Assembly: GCF_018373095.1 (NCBI RefSeq)
Contig: NZ_JAHAHT010000052.1
Coordinates: 1-11,699 of the forward strand
DNA: 11,699 bases
From: Haemophilus parahaemolyticus
GTDB taxonomy: Bacteria; Pseudomonadota; Gammaproteobacteria; Enterobacterales; Pasteurellaceae
Direction of reading: 5' to 3'
Shown here: positions 7,374 to 11,699 of the stretch, piece after piece
Layout: each line of letters starts with the position of its first letter
Numbering within the stretch: the stretch's first letter is position 1
The notes under the pieces: generated by a model
Told to the model about the DNA's origin: nothing
Databases searched by the model: none
The model's input: the letters and a program-made list of their open reading frames with translations, nothing else
Translations under genes and position numbers: made by a program

Positions 7374-8223
7374 TAAATTCCAAAAAGGAACGGTGGCAAC
7401 CATTTTCGGCTGGCTTTTACTTTTCGTATTAGTGCCGAATGTGCTCGTGTTTGTCATCAGTTTCTTAACTGAAAACCGCCAAAGTCAATATTTCGTTGAT
7501 TTTGCGTTTAGCTTAAGTGCTTACCAAGCACTCTTTAACGATACCTACGCCACAGTACTTTGGAACTCCTTGTATATGGCGGGGATTGCCACTTTCTTCT
7601 GTTTGATTATTGGCTATCCTTTTGCTTTTATTATTGCAAAATTGCCCGCTAAAGTGCGTCCAATTTTACTCTTTTTAGTGGTGTTGCCGTTCTGGACGAA
7701 CTCGCTTATTCGTATTTACGGCATCAAGATTTTCTTAGGTGTGAAAGGTTTGCTAAATGAAGCATTATTGTGGTTAGGCATCATCAATGAACCATTGCGC
7801 TTATTGAACTCAGAACTTGCGATTATCATCGGCTTAGTTTACATTTTGTTACCATTTATGATTTTACCGCTCTACTCTTCGATTGAAAAAATCGACAATC
7901 GTTTATTAGAAGCTGCAAAAGATTTAGGGGCAAATGCGTTCCAACGCTTTATTCGCGTCACTATTCCGCTTACGATGCCAGGTATTGTGTCAGGCTGTTT
8001 ATTAGTACTTCTTCCAGCGATGGGGATGTTCTACGTTGCCGACTTACTTGGTGGAGGCAAAACACCATTGGTAGGTAACATTATTAAGAGCTTGTTCTTA
8101 AATACCAACCAATTTGCGTTGGGCTCTGCAGTAAGTCTCGCATTAACCATTTTAATGGCATTAATGCTTTATGTTTACTATCGTGCGAATAAATTATTAA
8201 ATAAAAAGGTGGAGCTTGAATAA
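7363..8223 (+). CDS. potB: Spermidine/putrescine ABC transporter permease PotB
   Basis: One of two membrane subunits forming the polyamine channel. The 286-residue protein has about six hydrophobic spans, the first at residues 12-35 and the last near the C-terminus. The cytoplasmic EAA loop that docks on the ATPase is EAAKDLGA at 183-190, followed by the usual IPLTMPGI. The segment NSLIRIYG around 113-120 is typical of PotB-type permeases. Translation starts inside potA (ATGACGAATAATAA carries both signals), with GGGAGG (7345-7350) 12 bases upstream. The last base of its stop is the first base of the potC ATG region (TAATG), so the three genes are translated as a coupled unit. Confidence 0.95.
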   Translation: MTNNKFQKGTVATIFGWLLLFVLVPNVLVFVISFLTENRQSQYFVDFAFSLSAYQALFNDTYATVLWNSLYMAGIATFFCLIIGYPFAFIIAKLPAKVRPILLFLVVLPFWTNSLIRIYGIKIFLGVKGLLNEALLWLGIINEPLRLLNSELAIIIGLVYILLPFMILPLYSSIEKIDNRLLEAAKDLGANAFQRFIRVTIPLTMPGIVSGCLLVLLPAMGMFYVADLLGGGKTPLVGNIIKSLFLNTNQFALGSAVSLALTILMALMLYVYYRANKLLNKKVELE

Positions 8224-8990
8224 TGAAAAAGACATTTAGAAATCTTTTTATGTTCGCGGTTTTTGCCTACCTTTATATTCCGATTATTATCTTGGTAGTA
8301 AACTCATTTAATGCGGACAGATACGGCTTGCAATGGAAAGGCTTTAGCTGGAACTGGTATGAGCGTTTATTTAACAACGATACTCTTGTTCAAGCCACAT
8401 TAAACTCGGTCACCATTGCATTTTTTGCGGCAACATTATCAACGATTTTAGGGGCATTAACCTCAATCGCCCTTTATCGTTATAAATTCCGCGGTAAACA
8501 AATGGTGGGCGGTTTGCTCTTTATTGTAATGATGTCGCCTGATATTGTTATGGCAGTATCAATGCTCATACTCTTTATGATGTTAGGCATTCAGCTTGGC
8601 TTTATCTCATTATTGATTGCTCATATTACCTTCTGTTTACCTTATGTGGTGATTACCATCTCTGCACGCCTAAGTGACTTTGATGGCAAAATGTTGGAAG
8701 CTGCGAAAGATTTAGGAGCAAGTGAAGTGACGATTTTACGCAAAATTATTCTTCCACTTGCGTTACCTTCCATCATCTCAGGTTGGTTATTAAGCTTCAC
8801 TATCTCACTTGATGATGTCGTAGTTTCTTCTTTCGTAACTAGCCCAAGTTACGAAGTGTTACCGCTTAAAATCTTCTCACTCGTGAAGACAGGCGTAACG
8901 CCAGAGGTTAATGCTCTTGCTACCATTATGATTGTATTCTCGCTCACATTAGTGGTATTAAGCCAATTAGCATTGCGTAAAAAACATTAA
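8223..8990 (+). CDS. potC: Spermidine/putrescine ABC transporter permease PotC
   Basis: The second permease of the polyamine importer; 255 residues, close to the usual PotC length. It starts with one hydrophobic span (8-27) ending in the family-typical VVNSFNADRYG. Further spans follow, with the ATPase-contact loop EAAKDLGA at 159-166 and LPLALPSIISGW after it, then SFTISLDDVVVSSF, also typical of PotC. GGAG (8211-8214) stands 8 bases before the ATG, and the TAATG junction with potB is a one-base overlap. A hairpin terminator begins 15 bases after the stop. The substrate-binding potD is not next in line, so the periplasmic binding protein must be encoded elsewhere or be shared. Confidence 0.95.
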   Translation: MKKTFRNLFMFAVFAYLYIPIIILVVNSFNADRYGLQWKGFSWNWYERLFNNDTLVQATLNSVTIAFFAATLSTILGALTSIALYRYKFRGKQMVGGLLFIVMMSPDIVMAVSMLILFMMLGIQLGFISLLIAHITFCLPYVVITISARLSDFDGKMLEAAKDLGASEVTILRKIILPLALPSIISGWLLSFTISLDDVVVSSFVTSPSYEVLPLKIFSLVKTGVTPEVNALATIMIVFSLTLVVLSQLALRKKH

Positions 8991-9004
8991 TTTAAAACGT
9001 AAAT

Positions 9005-9028
9005 AGCCCACAAAATGTGGGCTGTTTT
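9005..9028 (+). terminator. Terminator of potABC
   Basis: A perfect 8-bp stem, AGCCCACA (9005-9012) with TGTGGGCT (9016-9023), closes a 3-base AAA loop and is followed by GTTTT. The T tract is short, and it abuts the 61-bp repeat that begins at 9029. Confidence 0.75.
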
Positions 9029-9089
9029 GTAGGGCGGACATCAGTCCGCCGAATTTTATATAGACATAGTGGACTGAAGTCTACCCTAC
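9029..9089. repeat. 61-bp palindromic repeat element (REP/MITE-like)
   Basis: The two ends, GTAGGG (9029) and CCCTAC (9084-9089), are inverted. The outer 22 bases of each side match at 17 of 22 positions as inverted repeats. Each half also folds alone: the left has a perfect 7-bp stem GGCGGAC/GTCCGCC with loop ATCA; the right pairs GTGGAC with GTCTAC (one G-T pair). The middle, about 17 bases, is AT-rich. It has no coding capacity. The structure is that of a small dispersed palindrome; copy number elsewhere in the genome cannot be seen from here. Confidence 0.65.
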
Positions 9090-9100
9090 GAGAACTAATC

Positions 9101-9412
9101 ATGCTCATCCAACAATCTATTGAAAAGAAATTAACTGAAACGTTTAATCCTACTTTTTTACAAATCGAAAACGAAAGCCATATGCATAGTTCTGGACGTG
9201 GCTCAGAATCACACTTTAAAGTGACATTAGTAACAGAAGCATTTAACGGCAAACGCAGCGTAGCTCGGCATCAAACGATCTATCTATGTCTTAACGCTGA
9301 ATTAGAAGGCGGTGTTCACGCATTAGCATTGCATACTTACACACCAGAAGAGTGGCAAGCTATCGGCGAACAAAGACCAGATTCCCCACGTTGTGCAGGT
9401 GTTGGTCTTTAA
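9101..9412 (+). CDS. bolA: BolA-family protein
   Basis: A small protein (103 residues; E. coli BolA 105) that in other bacteria pairs with a monothiol glutaredoxin through a shared iron-sulphur cluster and affects envelope stress responses and cell shape. Visible family marks are ESHMH at 25-29, GSESHFKVTLVTEAFNG at 34-50, RHQTIY at 56-61, and the conserved histidine motif VHALALHTYTPEEW at 72-85, with a C-terminal SPRC. The ATG at 9101 is chosen because the open frame upstream runs only through the palindromic repeat. The Shine-Dalgarno is weak (GAGAA). The start codon is 11 bases from the repeat, leaving no ordinary promoter space. An AT-rich hairpin (GTAAAAT/ATTTTAC, 9426-9448) after the stop may end transcription weakly. 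Confidence 0.95.
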   Translation: MLIQQSIEKKLTETFNPTFLQIENESHMHSSGRGSESHFKVTLVTEAFNGKRSVARHQTIYLCLNAELEGGVHALALHTYTPEEWQAIGEQRPDSPRCAGVGL

Positions 9413-9418
9413 ACCATA

Positions 9419-9427
9419 ACAAGCGGT
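9419..9427 (+). repeat. DNA uptake signal sequence
   Basis: Exact ACAAGCGGT on the plus strand just after the bolA stop, followed by AAAATTCC. It is the only exact copy lying between genes in this window. Confidence 0.75.
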
Positions 9428-9462
9428 AAAATTCCTGCTTTATTTTACAAACTAAAAATATC

Positions 9463-9491
9463 TTGATAAAAACGCCTAAAAACGCTAGAAT
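9463..9491 (+). promoter_or_regulatory. Promoter of tRNA-Ser
   Basis: TTGATA (9463-9468) and TAGAAT (9486-9491) each match the sigma-70 consensus at 5 of 6 positions with an ideal 17-base spacer. Transcription would start near 9498, about 17 bases before the mature tRNA. This is the best promoter in the window. Confidence 0.78.
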
Positions 9492-9514
9492 TAGATCGTC
9501 TTTTTTATTGATTC

Positions 9515-9604
9515 GGTGAGATGTCCGAGTGGTTGAAGGAGCACGCCTGGAAAGCGTGTATGTGGGAAACTGCATCGGGGGTTCGAATCCCCCTCTCACC
9601 GCCA
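9515..9604 (+). tRNA. tRNA-Ser, anticodon GGA
   Basis: A 90-base class II tRNA with encoded CCA. Acceptor stem GGTGAGA (9515-9521) pairs with TCTCACC (9594-9600), then discriminator G and CCA. The anticodon stem CACGC/GCGTG (9542-9546, 9554-9558) holds loop CTGGAAA, anticodon GGA at 9549-9551, which reads UCC and UCU. The T arm is GGGGG/CCCCC around TTCGAAT (9577-9593). The long variable arm between them is diagnostic of serine tRNA. It has its own promoter and terminator, so it is transcribed alone. Its 3' end is the likely attachment site of the mobile element whose broken integrase gene follows. Confidence 0.98.
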
Positions 9605-9676
9605 TTAAGTAAGAAAGGATGTTTTCATAGATATTTCCTTGGTTAAGTTAAAGTAGTTATACTTTATTTTTACTTT

Positions 9677-9707
9677 ATCCCTAAGCATTTTGCTTAGGGA
9701 TTTTTTT
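9677..9707 (+). terminator. Terminator downstream of tRNA-Ser
   Basis: A perfect 11-bp stem ATCCCTAAGCA (9677-9687) with TGCTTAGGGAT (9691-9701), a 3-base TTT loop and seven T. It is a strong intrinsic terminator 73 bases after the tRNA. The 9605-9676 stretch before it is AT-rich and holds nothing else I recognise. Confidence 0.9.
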
Positions 9708-9747
9708 ATATACAAACTTTACGCACCGTAGACAAAATAGTTGCTAA

Positions 9748-9870
9748 TCCGTCAAAATTAACGCCCACGGTACGCCTATTGTCAGACAGGATTATGCTAC
9801 ACCCAGACCAAGAAAAAATATGCCTACCAATGATGATGGCTGGACCTCTAACGAAATAAAAGCAAGCTAG
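9748..9870 (+). pseudogene. Possible degraded small ORF before the integrase gene
   Basis: The frame is open for 40 codons and ends in TAG at 9868-9870, whose last two bases are the first two of the integrase Shine-Dalgarno AGGAGG. The readable end is RPRKNMPTNDDGWTSNEIKA, hydrophilic and without a usual start codon except an internal ATG at 9820. Position suggests the remnant of a small phage gene such as an excisionase, but I recognise no domain, and another frame of this stretch is also open. The remaining bases from 9708 show nothing else supportable. Confidence 0.25.
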
Positions 9871-9878
9871 GAGGACTT

Positions 9879-10620
9879 ATGGCACGCCCACGCAAAAGAC
9901 AAAACCAAGGCTTGCCTCCAAACCTACTCTGCCGCAGACGCAAACAGGCAAGCGGTCAAATACTTTTACTACGTTCTTACTAATGGAAAGGAAAAATCGC
10001 TCGGTTCAGACAAATACAATACCGTTCTTGAAACCGCCAGGCTTAATATGGAATACCATAAAAAATCTGACATTGTCTTATTTATTGACATCGCAAAACG
10101 ATATGAACTCGAAATCAGCCCCACCAAAGCTAAAAATACACAATATAGCAATAAACGATCACTTAAATGGCTTTATAAATTTTTTGGCAATCCCACCCAT
10201 AGCAATCGAAAGAATTGAACCTAAACACATCAGCCAATATCTACAATGGAGAAAAGCAACCCACCTTCCGCCAATATTGAAGTAGGATTATTTACCTATA
10301 TCTGGAACAAAGCCAGAGAATGGGGATACACATCTCTACCTAGCCCATCGCAAGGTGTGAAAAAGGAAGATTACATTCTTAATAAAATTTACGAATTTGC
10401 TGATCAAAAAATGTCAGATATTATCGAAACCACCTACTTACCTGGGAAAAGACCGATTGATATATGTAACATCCACCATTCACATATTTTTAACCGTGTA
10501 TTACATATTACACAACAAAAAAACAGGTAAAAAAAGTCCGCTTTAAAATTACAGGTAGGCTGAAAGAAATTTTTAATAGGCGATTAAAAGAAGGAGCTGA
10601 TTTTATTTTTACCAACACTT
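9879..10620 (+). pseudogene. Tyrosine recombinase (phage integrase) pseudogene, frameshifted and truncated
   Basis: Reading across frames rebuilds the N-terminal two thirds of a lambda-type integrase. The pieces are: start MARPRKRQNQGLPPNL (ATG 9879, perfect AGGAGG 4 bases upstream, TAA at 9981); then YFYYVLTNGKEKSLGSDK through FIDIAKRYELEISPTKAKNT to TGA at 10216; then PPIAIERIEPKHISQYLQWRKA; then IEVGLFTYIWNKAREWGYT to LPGKRPIDI and VLHITQQK; then KTGKKVRFKITGRLKE. Moving between them needs five frameshifts: about 9945, about 10190, about 10260, and in the seven-A runs 10517-10523 and 10529-10535. The core-binding domain and first catalytic arginine (GKRPID) are present. The later HxxR box and the tyrosine are absent, as the match fades near 10610-10620. 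It starts about 275 bases past tRNA-Ser and reads away from it, as in tRNA-integrated elements. It cannot make a working recombinase. Confidence 0.88.
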
Positions 10621-10682
10621 TTGTCTATTTATGCTTTTTACCTACTATACTTAAAAATAAAAAGATCTACTTTATCAAAATA

Positions 10683-11012
10683 TTAATGCTTCTGTTTCAG
10701 TGTATTCAAAACACTTAAGCCTTTTTCACAACTTTTTTGTTGTAAGCTTTCTTTCATCTCAACAAGTTGTTTTTTTGCTTCAGTTAATTTATTTTTTAAG
10801 CGTGTTACTTGAGTGTGTGTGCCAGGTTGCTTCTCAGCATCCTTAATTAGAGTGTCAGCAACATCAAACATATTTTCACATTGGGGAATAAGTTTAATAA
10901 CCTCTGGTTTTTCAATAGTAAGAGAAGAGGTTTTCACATGAGCTTGTACGCTTGTAGCAAATAAAATACTGGTATAAATTAAAAAATAAAGAAGAAAATG
11001 TTTTTTTAGCAT
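10683..11012 (-). CDS. Small exported alpha-helical protein of unknown function
   Basis: A 109-residue protein with a clear signal peptide: MLKK, a hydrophobic core from about 6 to 21, and a likely cleavage after SVQA at residue 24. The mature part, about 85 residues, is hydrophilic, lysine-rich and predicted helical, with a heptad-like stretch at 66-92 (VTRLKNKLTEAKKQ and onward). Two cysteines, C45 and C95, flank that region and could form a disulphide in the periplasm. There is no lipobox. The layout (signal, Cys, helical Lys/Glu/Gln middle, Cys) recalls short Pasteurellaceae proteins grouped under DUF5339, but that link is from memory. AAAGG (11020-11024) is 7 bases upstream; an exact TATAAT (11029-11034) lies close behind without a clear -35. 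It stands alone between the integrase remnant and cydA. Confidence 0.7.
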   Translation of the reverse strand: MLKKHFLLYFLIYTSILFATSVQAHVKTSSLTIEKPEVIKLIPQCENMFDVADTLIKDAEKQPGTHTQVTRLKNKLTEAKKQLVEMKESLQQKSCEKGLSVLNTLKQKH

Positions 11013-11137
11013 ATTTTTACCTTTTTCTATTATAGCTAAAATCTTTTAATATAAATAAAAATGACTTAAATTATCAAGAGATTAGCACGCTTAAATAAAA
11101 AAGTCAGCAAGAATAAGTAAATAAAAAGCAGATTTTT

Positions 11138-11151
11138 TTGATATTTCTCAA
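11138..11151. promoter_or_regulatory. Candidate FNR (HlyX-type) site 1
   Basis: TTGATATTTCTCAA fits the FNR core TTGA-N6-TCAA and matches the full TTGAT-N4-ATCAA at 9 of 10 defined bases. It is about 290 bases upstream of cydA, a gene whose E. coli homologue is under FNR and ArcA control. Confidence 0.45.
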
Positions 11152-11231
11152 AAGAATCAGCCAATTTTACCTATTGAGAGGTAAAGGTTTACATTCATTT
11201 TTCTTAGTTTATTAAAAAACATTGATAAACC

Positions 11232-11245
11232 TTGAATTATTTCAA
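11232..11245. promoter_or_regulatory. Candidate FNR (HlyX-type) site 2
   Basis: TTGAATTATTTCAA is a 5-bp-arm inverted repeat with a 4-base spacer and also fits TTGA-N6-TCAA, differing from the FNR consensus only at the inner position of each arm. Its centre is 94 bases (about nine helical turns) from site 1, on the same face of the DNA. Confidence 0.45.
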
Positions 11246-11370
11246 CAAAAGGTTAAGTTCTTGTGAATAACGGTTGTTTTTTATTTTTTCAATAACAGGT
11301 AGAATAGATACTCGAAACTCTGATTACCTTGTAGGGTAGATCTTTGCTTTGGGTCAAAGTTTTGTGGGGC

Positions 11371-11390
11371 ATTATTCGGTGTCGAATAAT
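11371..11390 (+). other. Stem-loop in the cydA leader
   Basis: ATTATTCG (11371-11378) pairs perfectly with CGAATAAT (11383-11390) around GTGT, ending 38 bases before the cydA start. There is no T tract, so it is not an intrinsic terminator. It could affect mRNA stability or mark a protein-binding palindrome. Confidence 0.45.
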
Positions 11391-11428
11391 TAATCGTATT
11401 TCATATTTTCAAGATGAAGAGGTTTGAG

Positions 11429-11699
11429 ATGTTAGACTTTGTTGAACTCTCGCGTTTGCAGTTTGCTTTAACTGCTCTCTATCACTTCTTATTTGTGCCG
11501 CTTACATTAGGTCTTTCTTTTGTCCTTGTAGTGATGGAAACACTTTATGTAACGACAGGAAAAGAAGTTTATAAAGATATGACCAAATTCTGGGGTAAGT
11601 TATTCGGTATTAACTTTGCTCTTGGGGTAACGACTGGTATTACAATGGAATTCCAGTTCGGTACTAACTGGTCATATTACTCTCACTATGTGGGCGATA
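11429..11699 (+). CDS. cydA: Cytochrome bd ubiquinol oxidase subunit I, N-terminal 90 residues (3' partial)
   Basis: Subunit I of the cytochrome bd terminal oxidase in the cytoplasmic membrane, which oxidises quinol and reduces oxygen to water with high affinity, supporting growth at low oxygen. The visible start MLDFVELSRLQFALTALYHF is nearly the E. coli sequence, with the haem ligand His19 in place. KDMTKFWGKLFGINFALG and MEFQFGTNWSYYSHYVGD follow, also almost invariant in the family. Two membrane spans are visible (about 14-40 and 55-75). GAAGAGG (11416-11422) sits 6 bases before the ATG at 11429. The gene runs off the window; the remaining 400 or more residues and cydB should follow. The upstream FNR-like sites would fit oxygen-responsive control. 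Confidence 0.97.
   Translation, partial: MLDFVELSRLQFALTALYHFLFVPLTLGLSFVLVVMETLYVTTGKEVYKDMTKFWGKLFGINFALGVTTGITMEFQFGTNWSYYSHYVGD

Larger units (their letters stand above)
11013..11428. other. AT-rich divergent regulatory region upstream of cydA
   Basis: This 416-base interval has no open frame I can support. It holds two FNR-type palindromes (11138, 11232), a hairpin TTTACCT/AGGTAAA with a 6-base loop (11166-11185), a tight CTTTG-GGT-CAAAG hairpin (11347-11359), an 8-bp stem-loop (11371-11390), and GTAGGGTAGA (11331-11340), identical to one end of the repeat at 9029-9089. I could not choose a cydA promoter with confidence; TAGAAT (11300) and TAGATA (11305) are possible -10 boxes without good -35 partners. 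Confidence 0.6.

Noticed and set aside
9017..9100. Upstream extension of bolA by 28 codons
   Set aside because: The extension runs through the terminator and the palindromic repeat; the ATG at 9101 gives the family length of 103 residues.
9360..9605. 81-codon minus-strand frame with the start MAVRGGFEPP
   Set aside because: It is an antisense translation of the tRNA-Ser gene; this peptide (RGGFEPP) is a well-known spurious product of the reverse strand of tRNA genes.
9983..10530. Two independent small genes between 9983-10285 and 10246-10530
   Set aside because: Their frames join into one integrase sequence with conserved order; only parts of each frame make sense, so they are fragments of one pseudogene.
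10600..11428. A second copy of the tRNA-Ser 3' end marking the far end of the element
   Set aside because: No stretch resembling GTTCGAATCCCCCTCTCACC was found up to the end of the window.
1..11699. CRISPR array, toxin-antitoxin pair, retron or defence island
   Set aside because: No regularly spaced direct repeats, no reverse transcriptase, nuclease or small two-gene module was seen; all intact genes except the small exported protein belong to known families.

Overview
The window comes from a gammaproteobacterium of the family Pasteurellaceae. Every recognisable protein resembles its Haemophilus/Actinobacillus counterpart. The 9-base DNA-uptake signal word ACAAGCGGT occurs five times exactly (about 0.1 expected by chance), plus several one-mismatch copies, while I saw no exact copy of the H. 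influenzae word AAGTGCGGT. That points to the Actinobacillus pleuropneumoniae / Mannheimia / H. ducreyi side of the family. I cannot name the species.

Layout. (1) Bases 1-1323: the last 419 residues of threonyl-tRNA synthetase (thrS) and its terminator. (2) Bases 1341-6003, minus strand: five tightly packed genes that look like one operon, lpxH (lipid A synthesis), a family 2 glycosyltransferase, rep (DNA helicase), yrdD (zinc-ribbon protein) and tsaC (tRNA t6A synthesis). Junctions are a 4-base overlap, a 30-base gap, a 1-base gap and an 8-base overlap. (3) Bases 6004-6260: divergent promoter region. (4) Bases 6261-8990, plus strand: potABC, the ATPase and two permeases of a spermidine/putrescine importer, closed by a terminator with no potD following. 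(5) Bases 9029-9412: a 61-bp palindromic repeat lying just ahead of bolA. (6) Bases 9463-9707: a single tRNA-Ser(GGA) gene with a strong promoter and its own terminator. (7) Bases 9708-10620: the wreck of a mobile element beside the tRNA, namely a tyrosine integrase gene with a perfect Shine-Dalgarno but five frameshifts and no catalytic C-terminus, perhaps preceded by a degraded small ORF. (8) Bases 10683-11012, minus strand: a small exported helical protein of unknown function. (9) Bases 11013-11428: an AT-rich regulatory region with two FNR-type palindromes and a structured leader. (10) Bases 11429-11699: the first 90 residues of cydA, subunit I of cytochrome bd oxidase.

Most of the window is conserved housekeeping sequence. 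The accessory part is the tRNA-Ser to cydA interval, which looks like a decayed integration site with an uncharacterised secreted protein beside it. I found no CRISPR array, toxin-antitoxin pair, defence operon, rRNA, intact insertion sequence or complete prophage. I cannot support a claim that a new biological system is encoded here. The points most worth checking are the repeat that seems to have replaced the bolA upstream region, the overlap of an uptake sequence with the tsaC ribosome binding site, the paired FNR-like sites with a structured cydA leader, and the orphan exported protein.
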